Source: Seleniibacterium sp963677135
GTDB lineage: Bacteria; Desulfobacterota; Desulfuromonadia; Desulfuromonadales; Geopsychrobacteraceae
NCBI GenBank assembly: GCA_963677135.2
Contig: CAXXLS010000014.1
Coordinates: 62,001-126,000, forward strand
DNA: 64,000 nucleotides
Direction: 5' to 3'
Position numbers and translations under genes: made by a program. A model generated the notes under the pieces. The model was given only the letters and a program-made list of their open reading frames with translations, made no database searches and was not told where the DNA came from. This document shows positions 1 to 9,101 of this stretch, one piece after another; the stretch's first letter is position 1, and each line of letters begins with the position of its first letter.

Positions 1-573
1 GTTGGTATCGGCGGCATGGAAGCTGCCGTTGCCCATCAGCGCGGTATGCTTCAGGGCTGAATGGCGCATCAGGCCGTAAATGGCATTGGTCAGGCCGACG
101 ACTTCGAAATAGGTTTTAAAACGCGTGACAACGTCATCCTGTTGCAGATCGAGATTGTCATCATAGTGCTGAAGGAGCTGCCCTTCCCCGTCGATGATAT
201 CGGTTTTGCCATAACACATCACAGCGTCCGGTCGCGCTTCGAGAACTTTCAGACAGCGCTCATGCAGATACTCCGAGCACAGGTCATCGGCGTTGAACCA
301 GCGAAAGTATGTCCCCCGGGCCAGTCGGAACAGCTGGTTGTAATTACCGGCGGCACCGATATTGACCTCGTTGCGCACATAACGGATTCTCGGGTCACTC
401 GCGGCAAAATCGCGACAGATCGTCTCGGTTTTATCCGTTGAAGCATTATCCGAAATAATCAGTTCGAAATCATCGTAGGTCTGATTCAGGGTCGCCGTAA
501 TTGCGGATTCAAGGTAGTGCTCACCATTGTAAACCGGCATTCCAACGCTGATTGTGACGGGAGTGGCATTCAT
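1..573 (-). CDS. GT2 family glycosyltransferase, C-terminus beyond left edge
   Basis: The minus-strand frame opens with ATG at 573 and is still open at base 1, so 191 codons of the N-terminal part are present. The protein begins MNATPVTISVGMPVYNGE, the first beta strand and loop of a GT-A fold. SDNASTDKT (about residues 41-49) is the nucleotide-binding region, and FNADD (about 94-98) is the acidic metal-binding motif. Family 2 enzymes transfer a sugar from a nucleotide-sugar donor, here probably onto the lipid-linked exopolysaccharide repeat unit in the cytoplasm. It starts 13 bases after the upstream pyruvyl-transferase gene with a GGGAT-type ribosome site, so it is probably the next gene of the XrtA operon. 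Donor and acceptor cannot be told. Confidence 0.85.
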   Translation of the reverse strand, partial: MNATPVTISVGMPVYNGEHYLESAITATLNQTYDDFELIISDNASTDKTETICRDFAASDPRIRYVRNEVNIGAAGNYNQLFRLARGTYFRWFNADDLCSEYLHERCLKVLEARPDAVMCYGKTDIIDGEGQLLQHYDDNLDLQQDDVVTRFKTYFEVVGLTNAIYGLMRHSALKHTALMGNGSFHAADTN

Positions 574-585
574 ATCGGATCCCTT

Positions 586-1947
586 TCACCTGGAGGGTCC
601 TTCCATTATATCAATAATGTCACGATACTGCTGATCAAGGGCCGCTGCATATTCAGCATTTTTCCTGATGATCTGCTCTTTGGCGTCATGACGTTCTTCC
701 GTGAGTTTCTCGAACCCGTTCCATAACTCATCCGCCTGGAAAGCGACATGATCAAAAGCGAATGCGGCCTGCCCGGACGCGCTTAACAATTCCTTTGCCT
801 TCTGATAATAGCATATTCCGAGCAATGGTTTTTCCAGGAGCAGAGACAGAACCGTTCCGTGAAAGCGGGTCGGCACCGTCATGTCGCAGGCGGCGATATT
901 GGCCAGCAGGTCATCCACGGAGTTGCAGGCCAGAACGTAGTCCTCCTTCGGTGCGTCCAGTGCTCCACGGTCCTGCAGAATGGCGAGGACGTCGGAGATG
1001 ACGTTGTTGTCCTTTTCCTGAGTGGGGAAAAAAAAGACCGGGTAGCCGTTTTCAAGCAGTTTCTGTGAAAAATCGGCAATCTTGTCGACATATTGACGAT
1101 ATCTGGACGCGTCGGCCTCGCACCAGTAGCGGGGATCGAACAGCGGCATCGGGTTGATACCGACCACCGGCAGATCTGTCACGGTCCGGGAAAGAGGCAA
1201 AGCGGTCGGCTTGACATGCGCAACGGACAGACTGTGAGCAAGATCGGGGGTGACATATGATTGTCCTTTATACCCGACCAGGTCGTGAAGCATCTGCTGC
1301 GATGGTAAATCCCGCAAAGAAACATAGGCCGAAAAGTGCAAAGCCCACCTGATAAACCGAAAGCTCAACGGTTGAGACAGGGGGCCGGCACCGATACTGA
1401 CAAAAAACAACCGGGTTCCCGTCAGTCGGGCCAGGACAGACCATTTCAGCAGCGTATAGGGAAACCCCCACGGACCGCCGAAATTGTCCAGGAACTGATT
1501 CGACCCGGTCACAAGCAGGGCGTCAACTGATTTCAGCTGACCGAATCCGCGGCAAAGAAAACCCAGCTCATAGACCAGTTTTCTGGTCATGGAAAGGGCA
1601 TTGACGATCCCATAAGCGACCCTGTTCAGCACCGGCGTGCTTTTTATGATGGATTTCAGACCGGTCTTGCCTGGTTGCGGGGGGGAGCATGCATCATCTG
1701 CCGGCAAGGACGAATTTTCGGTCGGTGCGCCAGCCGGTGCGCCCGGTCCCGGCGAACGGTATCTGACAGGATAGGCCTCGATCCCGTGACGAGACCGGGT
1801 GTCTTCCGGATTGATGGAAAAACCGACCAGGTCAACGGCGGGAAGACGTGTTTTTAAATTCTGAAGAACCGCCTGAATGATCGCTTCGTCACCCAGATTA
1901 CGATTGCCATAATGCCCCAGGATTCCGATTCGCCGCACTGTTTTCAT
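586..1947 (-). CDS. polysaccharide pyruvyl transferase family protein
   Basis: This 453-residue protein begins RRIGILGHYGNRNLGDEAI, the N-terminal signature of the polysaccharide pyruvyl transferase (CsaB-like) family. VPTRFHGTVLSLLLEKP (about residues 375-391) is the conserved C-terminal donor-site segment. Members use phosphoenolpyruvate to place a pyruvyl ketal on a sugar, adding negative charge to a surface polymer, although some are plain glycosyltransferase-like proteins. It lies 17 bases after the FemAB-like gene and 12 bases before a glycosyltransferase, inside the XrtA exopolysaccharide cluster. A Pro/Ala-rich insert near residues 68-95 has no counterpart I recognise. The family assignment is firm, the exact substrate is not. 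Confidence 0.8.
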   Translation of the reverse strand: MKTVRRIGILGHYGNRNLGDEAIIQAVLQNLKTRLPAVDLVGFSINPEDTRSRHGIEAYPVRYRSPGPGAPAGAPTENSSLPADDACSPPQPGKTGLKSIIKSTPVLNRVAYGIVNALSMTRKLVYELGFLCRGFGQLKSVDALLVTGSNQFLDNFGGPWGFPYTLLKWSVLARLTGTRLFFVSIGAGPLSQPLSFRFIRWALHFSAYVSLRDLPSQQMLHDLVGYKGQSYVTPDLAHSLSVAHVKPTALPLSRTVTDLPVVGINPMPLFDPRYWCEADASRYRQYVDKIADFSQKLLENGYPVFFFPTQEKDNNVISDVLAILQDRGALDAPKEDYVLACNSVDDLLANIAACDMTVPTRFHGTVLSLLLEKPLLGICYYQKAKELLSASGQAAFAFDHVAFQADELWNGFEKLTEERHDAKEQIIRKNAEYAAALDQQYRDIIDIMEGPSR

Positions 1948-1964
1948 ACTTTTTCGACTTTCGT

Positions 1965-2999
1965 TTATAGACTGATGTGTCTTCTTATTTTCGGCCCGAA
2001 AAAATTGACCAATCCCAGAGGCAGCTGCTTCCAGACCCCTGTCACCAGCTGTCGGGCCCGTGAAGGGTGTGCCTGCGCGATCTCCTCTGTGGGCTGTCCA
2101 CCCGGGGAATAACGAATCCAGCTGAGGGGCTCCGGCTCAGCGCCCCACTGGGCTTTGAATCTGAAGGTTCCTTCTCCGGGGGTTGAACGTCCGAAATCGA
2201 AGAACTTAAACCCGTGATCCGCCGCAAACGATAGAAAGGTCCAGTACAGAAGCATGTTGGGATTCATGCGATTATATTTCTGAAGCGAAGAGGCCCAAGG
2301 GATCGACACTGTTTTTTTATGGAGCAGAATGATTCCGGCGGCAGCAGGAGTTCCGTCGGGAGTCAACACCACGGCAATGCGGGCATTGTCACCAAAATGA
2401 CTGACAATGTCATGGATCCAGGCAAAGCTGTGCACCGGCGAGCCAAGATCTCGCATATTGCGACAAAACACCGAATAGAAATCAGCAACCAGCTCAGTAC
2501 CCCCTATTATTGCGCTCAAACCGTCTTTTACCGGTTTCCTGACCTGGCTCCTTAATTTCGACTTGAATCCGGCCATTAATGCCTCCGAGGACTCAGGCAG
2601 GGCAAGAATCATTCTGACTTTTCCTTGTCGAGCGTCCCCATCGTTCCTCCCCCCTGTCCGGCGAATTTCGCAGCTTGCGCCGTCTGCCAGGGCCAGCCTT
2701 CTGGCATGAGCCACCAGCGCATCTTCAATTTGCGGAGTATCGGCAAGAGGTCCGGCCGCGTCACAGTACGGCAGGGAGATATAGGAAGAGGACCCCATCA
2801 GGCTTCGGCACCGGATAAGGGGCAAAACCCCGCAGAGACCCTCGTCCTCTTCGGCCAGAAGATAACGTCCGGAGAATCCATAGGCACTTCCGACAGCCAG
2901 TTTCCAGGCAAACAGCTGGTACGCGAGACCGTCAGGATGCTGCAGAACATAATCGTCCCAGGCAGCCCGATCTGAATTGTCAGCCGTTCTGATATTCAT
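1965..2999 (-). CDS. FemAB-related PEP-CTERM system-associated protein
   Basis: The protein has 344 residues and matches the FemAB/GNAT acyltransferase type found in XrtA (PEP-CTERM) exopolysaccharide clusters. WTFLSFAADHGFKFFDFGRS and the following GEGTFRFKAQWGAEP (about residues 250-285) are the typical C-terminal GNAT-core segments of this group. FemAB proteins transfer amino acids from aminoacyl-tRNA. In exopolysaccharide clusters the role is inferred as acyl or aminoacyl decoration of the polymer and has not been shown here. It is preceded by the deacetylase gene (54-base gap) and followed after 17 bases by the pyruvyl-transferase gene, all on one strand, so co-transcription is likely. 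The ATG at 2999 follows a GAGGGGAA stretch. Confidence 0.83.
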   Translation of the reverse strand: MNIRTADNSDRAAWDDYVLQHPDGLAYQLFAWKLAVGSAYGFSGRYLLAEEDEGLCGVLPLIRCRSLMGSSSYISLPYCDAAGPLADTPQIEDALVAHARRLALADGASCEIRRTGGRNDGDARQGKVRMILALPESSEALMAGFKSKLRSQVRKPVKDGLSAIIGGTELVADFYSVFCRNMRDLGSPVHSFAWIHDIVSHFGDNARIAVVLTPDGTPAAAGIILLHKKTVSIPWASSLQKYNRMNPNMLLYWTFLSFAADHGFKFFDFGRSTPGEGTFRFKAQWGAEPEPLSWIRYSPGGQPTEEIAQAHPSRARQLVTGVWKQLPLGLVNFFGPKIRRHISL

Positions 3000-3053
3000 T
3001 CTGATTTTTCATTCCCCTCTTGCGGTATGCGGCAGACATGTAAAGACGACCCG

Positions 3054-3929
3054 TCAGCGCGCCGGGAAAACATCCTTCATTCGGCAAAATTGGAAATCTT
3101 CCAGCAATTGGTTAAAACGCGCTTCGGTCTTGTTGAGATTCAGGTAATGTCTGAACCTGCTTTTGACACTCGCTCCCTGCATTCTGGGTTGCTCGGGATC
3201 GAATTCCCAGGGATGGAGATAGAACACGAAGGGCTGGTTCTCCTGTTTGTTGATTCGATTCAGCCCCCATCGCGTCACACGATAGGGAAGCAGCCGGAAA
3301 TATCCGCCGCCGGCGATGGGCAAGTTCCGGGATCCCAATTTCAAGGTGGTGATTGGGACCTCCTGAATGCAGGGCTTGCCAATACGGGAAGGGTCTGAAT
3401 CCGCCCCCCATCCGGTGTCGTTTTTTACAGCGTACCCGGCAAACCGAGGCCAGTCGGGGATTCCGTAAAAATCATGCTTCATGGGAAAAATACTGGAATC
3501 GTAACGGTATCCTGCTTCCAGAAGTTCATCAAAGGCCCAATCGGTTTGCCGGGTAATGGAATAGCTGGGAGCCCGGTAGCCGATGACCTCCTGCCCCGTC
3601 TGATCTTCGAGAATGGTTTTGGCCTTGCGGATATCGTCCCGATAGGTCTGACGGTCCTGCAGGGCCACACGCTGATGCAGATACCCATGGCTGGCGATTT
3701 CGTGACCACGCGCGACAATCATTTTGGTCACCTGTGGATAGTGATCGGCCACCCAGCCCAGAATGAAGAATGTGGCTTTGACGTCATGCTGATCCATGAT
3801 GTCGAGAACCCGCCCGGTATTCCTTTCGACCCGGCATTCCCTCCCCTGCCAGGTCGATGGCGGCGACAGGGATTCGAATGCCGAGACATGAAAGTAATCC
3901 TCGACGTCTATGGTCATGAAGTTTTTCAT
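3054..3929 (-). CDS. XrtA system polysaccharide deacetylase
   Basis: This is an NodB-fold polysaccharide deacetylase of the group tied to the XrtA exosortase. MTIDVEDYFHVSAFE holds the first metal-site Asp-Asp region, SHGYLHQRV (about residues 90-98) is the H-x3-H zinc motif, and FYLHPWEFD near residue 230 is the C-terminal motif. It should remove acetyl groups from N-acetylated sugars of the exopolysaccharide at the cell envelope. I chose the ATG at 3929 because family members start just before this Asp-rich segment. The frame also extends to a GTG at 3965, but that lies in a dispersed repeat. No good ribosome site precedes either start, and a TATAAT stands only 3 bases upstream of the ATG, so the start remains uncertain. 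Confidence 0.83.
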   Translation of the reverse strand: MKNFMTIDVEDYFHVSAFESLSPPSTWQGRECRVERNTGRVLDIMDQHDVKATFFILGWVADHYPQVTKMIVARGHEIASHGYLHQRVALQDRQTYRDDIRKAKTILEDQTGQEVIGYRAPSYSITRQTDWAFDELLEAGYRYDSSIFPMKHDFYGIPDWPRFAGYAVKNDTGWGADSDPSRIGKPCIQEVPITTLKLGSRNLPIAGGGYFRLLPYRVTRWGLNRINKQENQPFVFYLHPWEFDPEQPRMQGASVKSRFRHYLNLNKTEARFNQLLEDFQFCRMKDVFPAR

Positions 3930-3947
3930 AGCATTATACATTCTTTG

Positions 3948-4127
3948 TCGGCCACGGATGGACACAGATTGACGCGGATAGAATCAAGTCTTTTAATCTT
4001 CGTCCACGGAAGACACGGACATCACGGAAACAAAATCAAAAACAGTTTTTATGATTGCAACCATAAAGGATTACTTTTGCCCTTCATCAGAACTTTAGCT
4101 GCGCCCATCCGTGTGCATCTGCGGCTA
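3948..4127 (+). repeat. dispersed MITE-like repeat, copy 1
   Basis: This stretch carries the modules of a repeat family seen again near 19.7, 24.1 and 30.0 kb. It has GTCCACGGAAGACACGGA, a central AACAGTTTTTATGATTGC followed by AAAGGATTACTTTTGCCC, and the right end ATCCGTGTGCATCTGCGGCT. It separates the XrtA ATPase gene from the deacetylase gene and holds no convincing coding frame. It probably entered between two genes of one operon. Confidence 0.75.
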
Positions 4128-4128
4128 A

Positions 4129-5280
4129 TCAACTGTTGCTTTTAAAAACTTCTTCGAAAGTCAAGGATTCACGCTCACGCTGCTCCGACTTTGTTGATTC
4201 CCCCAGAACCGCTGCACGCAGCCTTTCAACCTGGGCCGAGTTCTTTTTCAGCTGTTCCTCGATTTTGGTAAATTGACTCTGCTGCTGATTGATCAGGTAT
4301 TCAAGGATGCTTCCCTGGCTGGACAGCCGTTCCAGGATCGCCTCCTGCTCGGCCCGGTTGGCGCTGAGCCTGGCATAGTTGTCCTCAATGCGGCTCAACC
4401 GTTCATCGATATTGGCAGGAAGGGGCTGCGAGTCGCGGGTCTCAGACGTTATTTTTCTCCCTGTGGCCTGCCCCTTGCCAAAGGACAGTTCAGAAACCGC
4501 ATCGTCAATAAGATCGTTACTGATTTCGTGGGTTTCTTCGACAAAGGCGGAGAGCATCAGAAAATCGCAGATCAGGCTGATCAGGCGCGGGATACCGCCA
4601 CTGAATTCATAGATTTTATCGAGACCTTCAGGGGTGAAGGAGATACAGTCACGGTTACCGACGGTCGCCAGGCGATGGAAGATATATTCCTCGGTTTCTT
4701 CGCGGTTGAGGGGGTCGAGATGACAGCTGATACTGATCCGCTGTCGCAGCTGGCGCAAAGAAGGGCGGGCGACAATGTCCCGGAGTTCGGGCTGACCGAC
4801 CAGGATAATCTGCACCAGCTTGAAGTTGTCCGCCTCCAGGTTGGAAAGCAGCCGTATTTCTTCCAGGGCCTCCTCGCTCAGGTTCTGGGCTTCGTCGATG
4901 ATGATGATCGGCTGCCGCCCTTCACTGCACTCGGCGAGCAGAAAATCATTGAGATCGCTCAGCAGTTCAACCTTGGAGCGGCCCTCGATCTGAAGGCCGA
5001 AATCCTCGTTGATCATGGCCAGAAGCTGGGTCCCGTCGACACTGGTATTGAAGACCATGGCCAGGGTCGTGTCGCCGCTGATCTTGTTGATGATATCGCG
5101 CAACAGGGTGGTCTTGCCGGAACCGACCTCCCCCGTGAGCAGGGTGAAACCCGCGTGCTCCTGGACCCCGTACTGCAGGTAGCTGAGGGCCTTCCGATGC
5201 CCCTTACTCAGGTAAAGGAACTTCGGGTTGGGCAACAGTTCGAAAGGCTTGGCGCTCAGGCCGAAAAACTCTGTGTACAT
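4129..5280 (-). CDS. XrtA/PEP-CTERM system-associated ATPase
   Basis: The protein has 383 residues and opens MYTEFFGLSAKPFELLPNP, the usual start of the ExeA-like AAA ATPases encoded in XrtA clusters. TGEVGSGKTT (about residues 49-58) is the Walker A motif and IIIIDEAQNLS (about 125-135) the Walker B motif; HRLATVGN lies in the lid region. The last 100 residues are Gln/Glu/Leu-rich and look like a coiled coil, which may couple the ATPase to envelope partners. The role is inferred from synteny: energy or assembly function for exopolysaccharide export, acting at the inner membrane. It follows the beta-barrel gene by 4 bases, so the two are translationally close. The next gene downstream is separated by a dispersed repeat. 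Confidence 0.88.
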   Translation of the reverse strand: MYTEFFGLSAKPFELLPNPKFLYLSKGHRKALSYLQYGVQEHAGFTLLTGEVGSGKTTLLRDIINKISGDTTLAMVFNTSVDGTQLLAMINEDFGLQIEGRSKVELLSDLNDFLLAECSEGRQPIIIIDEAQNLSEEALEEIRLLSNLEADNFKLVQIILVGQPELRDIVARPSLRQLRQRISISCHLDPLNREETEEYIFHRLATVGNRDCISFTPEGLDKIYEFSGGIPRLISLICDFLMLSAFVEETHEISNDLIDDAVSELSFGKGQATGRKITSETRDSQPLPANIDERLSRIEDNYARLSANRAEQEAILERLSSQGSILEYLINQQQSQFTKIEEQLKKNSAQVERLRAAVLGESTKSEQRERESLTFEEVFKSNS

Positions 5281-5284
5281 AAAT

Positions 5285-6532
5285 TTAAAACCGTACCGTC
5301 CCGCTCAAGGTGACAAGGTTGTTGGTATAGTCATTGGCATCCATGTCGGAATTGTTGACCCGGTGGCGATACTCGCAGGAGACCAGGAAGCGGCGATAGC
5401 TGTAGTCGAGGGCGGCCCCAAGGGTATAGCGATAAACGTCTTCATCCATGGCGCTTTCCTGGTACTCGGCGAATTCAAGCTCGCCGTTGAGATGCCCGGT
5501 AAAATAATTTGAGAACTGGTTACTGATTCCCGCCCGGAACCCGTACCCGGTATCTTCCCGGTCCAGTCGGACATATCGGGAGTTGCTCCAGAAAACCGCG
5601 CTATCGGCTGAAACAGTATCCTTCTGGTATTCAAGCCCAAGGGCGGCCTGGCGCTTTTTGGTCAGACCGTCGGTGGCCGTGACGGTAAAATCCTGGGAAA
5701 CCGTCAAGGTCGCCGCCAGAGCTGCGGACAACTGATAACGGCCATCGGCGCTCCATGTGGTGGAATCGGTTTCGTAACCACTGTCATATTCCACGTTACT
5801 GAACCCGGCCTCGGCTCCAATGGAGGTTCTCTTACCTACTTGATGACGGAAGCCAAGGGAATAATCGGAGCGGTCGAATTCGTCTTCAGAAGCATCCGAT
5901 TCCATAACCCGGTAGGCATAGGCAGCGAACAGGGTTGTCATGGAGGACAGCTCTTTTTCAAGGGAAACCCGACCGATATGTTCCTGGGTGTCATCCCCCC
6001 GGCGATCGACCCATTCGGTGTTATTATAGGTGTACCCGAACACCAGGGCCATGGTCTGGCCAAGACTTAACCGGTACTGCGGGGAGACCGATGTCCGATA
6101 GACGGTGGACCGGTTGATCAATTCATTGTAGTCGGCATACCGTTCACTGTCATCCAGCTGATCCCGGGTGATTGTTTCGGTGATCTGCAGGGTAAACGGG
6201 CGCCCGCCAAAAAACAGAACCGAGGCGTCGGCGCGCTGAATATCCTTGAATTGATCCATATTCTCATCATCGTTGTTTTTATAGAATTCATATTGCAGAG
6301 AATAATCGACGGACGCGTCGATGGAACGATTCCGGTATAGCAGCTGCAGACCGGGCGCAATGGTGGTGATCCAATCCTCCTGCTCGTTATCCTCGTTCAG
6401 GTACAGATTGTCATTGTATTCCTCGCTGACCGTCAGCCGGGGATGGAACTCGAACTCCGCAAAAAGATCGGCAGCAGGAACAAGCAGGGCAAGCACACTG
6501 GCAACACAGATGACCGGTAATCTGAAGGACAT
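5285..6532 (-). CDS. PEP-CTERM system-associated outer membrane beta-barrel protein
   Basis: From the ATG at 6532 the protein has 415 residues, starting with the signal peptide MSFRLPVICVASVLALLVPA and a likely cut after LFAEF. The rest alternates short aromatic and polar strands such as DYSLQYEFYKNND and VFGYTYNNTEWVD, and ends in VTLSGTVRF with a terminal Phe, as outer-membrane barrels do. It matches the TIGR03016-type barrel found in XrtA clusters, a candidate outer-membrane port or scaffold for the exopolysaccharide. I prefer 6532 over the upstream start at 6598 because GGGGAG lies just before it and the longer form would overlap the kinase gene. It lies between the tyrosine kinase (19-base gap) and the ATPase (4-base gap). 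Confidence 0.85.
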   Translation of the reverse strand: MSFRLPVICVASVLALLVPAADLFAEFEFHPRLTVSEEYNDNLYLNEDNEQEDWITTIAPGLQLLYRNRSIDASVDYSLQYEFYKNNDDENMDQFKDIQRADASVLFFGGRPFTLQITETITRDQLDDSERYADYNELINRSTVYRTSVSPQYRLSLGQTMALVFGYTYNNTEWVDRRGDDTQEHIGRVSLEKELSSMTTLFAAYAYRVMESDASEDEFDRSDYSLGFRHQVGKRTSIGAEAGFSNVEYDSGYETDSTTWSADGRYQLSAALAATLTVSQDFTVTATDGLTKKRQAALGLEYQKDTVSADSAVFWSNSRYVRLDREDTGYGFRAGISNQFSNYFTGHLNGELEFAEYQESAMDEDVYRYTLGAALDYSYRRFLVSCEYRHRVNNSDMDANDYTNNLVTLSGTVRF

Positions 6533-6551
6533 GATTCTCCCCTTTGCAAAC

Positions 6552-7388
6552 TTAATAATAATAGTAATCCTGCTTTTTGATAAACGTATGAGCGTCATTG
6601 TAAACCACGCCTAGAAGGTTATGATCCTTGAATTCGTCGAGGGTCTTGAGCAGACTTTTCCGGGTGGCTTTCCCTTCGCGGACGACGAACAGGGTCGAGT
6701 CGACCATATCGGCCAAAACACCGGCGTCGGCAAACGGCAGAGCCGGTGGGGTGTCGAAGATCACGTAGCGGTCATCATAGCGCTGCTTCAGTTCGTCAAC
6801 GATCTCCTTCATCCTCCGGGATGACAGTATATCCAAAGGGTCCCTGAGAGCGCCCCCCGCCGGAAAGAACACCAGTTTTCCGATTCCGGTCTTGATAAGC
6901 GCCTGTTCAAGGGGCAGGTTGTCCTTGAGGCATTGAACCAGGCCGTGTTCCGGGGAGATTCCGAAATACTTATGAAGGGAGGGTCTGCGCAAATCGGTAT
7001 CGACCAGCAGAACGGTGTGGTCGTGCTCCTTGGCCAGGGCGATGGCAAGGTTCAGAGAGGTCATGGACTTCCCCTCCTCGCTGACGGTGCTGGTCACCAG
7101 AAGCGTATTCAGCGGTTTCTCGGAGCGGGTCAGGGCAATAATGGCAGACCGCAGCTTGTTGTACTCCTCGGCAGCAATGGTCTTTTCTTCCTTGACCGTC
7201 GGGATCAGGGCGTTGGTAATTTTAATCGGGGCGACATTCAGCAGAAATTCAGCCGCTTTTTTGACTGGCGTCTGGCGCTGGCGGGGTTTCTGCTCAGCCG
7301 GAGAGACGGTTTCCGTCTCATGTCCGGCGATTGACACAGTCTGCTTTTTATGGGCAGCCCTCTTGAGAGCTTCTTCTATTCGACTCAT
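6552..7388 (-). CDS. XrtA-associated tyrosine autokinase (CpsD/CapB type)
   Basis: This is a 278-residue cytoplasmic BY-kinase. STVSEEGKSMTSLNLA (about residues 101-116) is the Walker A loop, LLVDTDLRRPS (about 128-138) is Walker A', and VIFDTPPALPFADAG (about 209-223) is Walker B. The C-terminus KKQDYYYY is a run of four tyrosines, the autophosphorylation cluster. The separate upstream gene supplies the transmembrane Wzz-type partner, as in the CapA/CapB two-gene arrangement. Phosphorylation of the tail normally cycles kinase and chain-length protein association and so sets polymer length. It follows the chain-length gene by 12 bases. Confidence 0.9.
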   Translation of the reverse strand: MSRIEEALKRAAHKKQTVSIAGHETETVSPAEQKPRQRQTPVKKAAEFLLNVAPIKITNALIPTVKEEKTIAAEEYNKLRSAIIALTRSEKPLNTLLVTSTVSEEGKSMTSLNLAIALAKEHDHTVLLVDTDLRRPSLHKYFGISPEHGLVQCLKDNLPLEQALIKTGIGKLVFFPAGGALRDPLDILSSRRMKEIVDELKQRYDDRYVIFDTPPALPFADAGVLADMVDSTLFVVREGKATRKSLLKTLDEFKDHNLLGVVYNDAHTFIKKQDYYYY

Positions 7389-7400
7389 AATGACCCTGTC

Positions 7401-8903
7401 TTACCTGAGATAGATGACGTACACGAAAACGCCGGAAAAACATAAAAAGTAAAAACCGCTGAGGCCGAACAACAGAACATTGCCAAGGTGACGTTTCCTG
7501 ATAACCGACGCCTCAACGATATTGGGGACGATGGCCAGGACGTCGTATCCGGCATCCTCAAGAGTTTCGACATTACGAACCCGGGTATCCATATTTTCCA
7601 AGAGAAAAACCAGGCCCAGACCGCAGCCAAGCCCACCGGCAAGGGCCAGCAGGAACATCTTGAGCATGTTGGGAGAAACCGGAACCTTCGGCAGAACGGC
7701 GGGATCGACGATCCGGAAGGTTGCGGCCTTGTTGCCGATCTCCATCTGCTTGGAAACCTCGGACTGGCTCATTCGTCCAAGAAGATCTTCATAAATATTT
7801 TTTACGGAATCCCGTTCCTGGACCAGGATGCCCAATTCTTTACGTGCGGCCGGAACGTCCCTGAGTTCCGCCTCCCGTTTGGCAATATTTTTCTGCAGAT
7901 TCAGTTTACGCGCCGCCAGGGATGACAACTCGGCGTCAATCTCAAAAATCTGACCCTGTAATTCCTGGTACAAGGGGTTCATCGACGTCAGCCGGGTTCG
8001 CTCGGTCTTTTCTTTTGCCCCTTCAGGCTCATTCATCCTCTGTTTCAAAGAGTCTATTTCTGCCTTGAGTCTGATAACCTCGGGATAATTGTCAGTATAA
8101 CGCAGCAACAAAGTGGCCAACTGGTTTTCCATGGCCGTCAGGCGATTGTTTTCTGCCGCTTCTGTCACCGTATCGATAGTTTCCGGAATGCTGTTCAGCT
8201 GCTCCTGAATCTGTTTTTTTCGTGCCTCGAAGGTTTCCTGGGACAGGGTGATCTGCTCAATTTGTTGCTCAAGATCCCTGATCGCGCCAAGGGTCGCCCC
8301 TTCGTCAACGGAAAAATAAATGCCGTTCTTCTTTCTGAAATCTATAATTTTGTCTTCGGCCGCTTCCAGTTTGGCCTTAAAGATTTCGATCTGCTCGGAA
8401 AGAAACCGGTTGGCGCCATAGGTCTCTTCACGCTTGGCGGAAATGTTTTCCTCGACATACAAGCCCACCAGGGTATTGATGTATTTCTGAGCGAACACGG
8501 GAGATTGGTCCTCAATGGACACCGTGAACAACTCCTTGCCCCGCACCCTGAGGTTGGTCCGCTCGATCAGCCTGGAGATATAGGCCTGTTGCTGCGCTTC
8601 ATCCTTGGTGAAAATGTCTGAATTGATCTCTTCCAAAGTTTTGGTCACCAGGTCACGACTGAGTATAGCATAGCGGAGGACCCTGATCCGATCATCGATA
8701 CTGGGAGTGACGGCAATCCCCTTGACAAGGTTGTCGATGACGTTGCGCTCGATAAACACCGTAGTATCGGCGCTGTAAATTTTTGGCATAAAGAAACTGT
8801 AGCCGCCGATGGCCGTCATCACGACCAGGAAAACGACACAGAAGGCAACGCGATAACGATACAAAGCGCGCAGGTATCGAACTATTTCATTAAGGTTCTG
8901 CAT
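7401..8903 (-). CDS. XrtA system polysaccharide chain length determinant (Wzz type)
   Basis: This 500-residue inner-membrane protein has a first membrane helix at about residues 17-37 (VAFCVVFLVVMTAIGGYSF), a long periplasmic coiled coil of about 380 residues, and a proline-rich VLPKVPVSPN segment before a helix LKMFLLALAGGLGCGLGLVF. A last hydrophobic stretch lies at the C-terminus. This is the co-polymerase plan with an extra GNVR-like segment typical of XrtA clusters. It sets exopolysaccharide chain length together with the kinase encoded next. I use ATG 8903, since AGGG lies at a good distance, while the ATG at 8912 lies on top of that site. A 198-base non-coding gap separates it from the exporter gene. 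Confidence 0.87.
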   Translation of the reverse strand: MQNLNEIVRYLRALYRYRVAFCVVFLVVMTAIGGYSFFMPKIYSADTTVFIERNVIDNLVKGIAVTPSIDDRIRVLRYAILSRDLVTKTLEEINSDIFTKDEAQQQAYISRLIERTNLRVRGKELFTVSIEDQSPVFAQKYINTLVGLYVEENISAKREETYGANRFLSEQIEIFKAKLEAAEDKIIDFRKKNGIYFSVDEGATLGAIRDLEQQIEQITLSQETFEARKKQIQEQLNSIPETIDTVTEAAENNRLTAMENQLATLLLRYTDNYPEVIRLKAEIDSLKQRMNEPEGAKEKTERTRLTSMNPLYQELQGQIFEIDAELSSLAARKLNLQKNIAKREAELRDVPAARKELGILVQERDSVKNIYEDLLGRMSQSEVSKQMEIGNKAATFRIVDPAVLPKVPVSPNMLKMFLLALAGGLGCGLGLVFLLENMDTRVRNVETLEDAGYDVLAIVPNIVEASVIRKRHLGNVLLFGLSGFYFLCFSGVFVYVIYLR

Positions 8904-9101
8904 TGACAACATCCCTGAGAATAAAAATCATCATACATGTCCGGATGAAGAGGGTTCCGGCGAAAATCCGAGTTGCAACGGCTATTTTACCCGGAACAGC
9001 GAAGGCTTGCATATCTGCCATGGACAAATGATCATGTTCAGTTGAAAGCAATCCCCAGATCGCTGCCGAAAATTCGGCAGAACGCGCATCCAGGACAGCG
9101 T
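8904..9101. other. intra-cluster gap with a short hairpin
   Basis: No gene is supported here. At 9063-9080 lies a perfect inverted repeat, CTGCCGAA and TTCGGCAG with two bases between. It is not followed by a T run on the minus strand, so it is not a clear terminator. It could be a transcript-processing or stability structure between the exporter and chain-length genes. Confidence 0.5.

Noticed and set aside
3929..3945. Leaderless transcript for the XrtA deacetylase driven by TATAAT three bases before the ATG
   Set aside because: A -10-like hexamer is present but no -35 box at a proper distance, and chance occurrence in AT-rich repeat DNA is likely.
4273..5313. Long plus-strand open frame opposite the XrtA ATPase gene
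   Set aside because: It is the complement of a clearly recognisable ATPase, has no family match of its own and runs past the real gene start.
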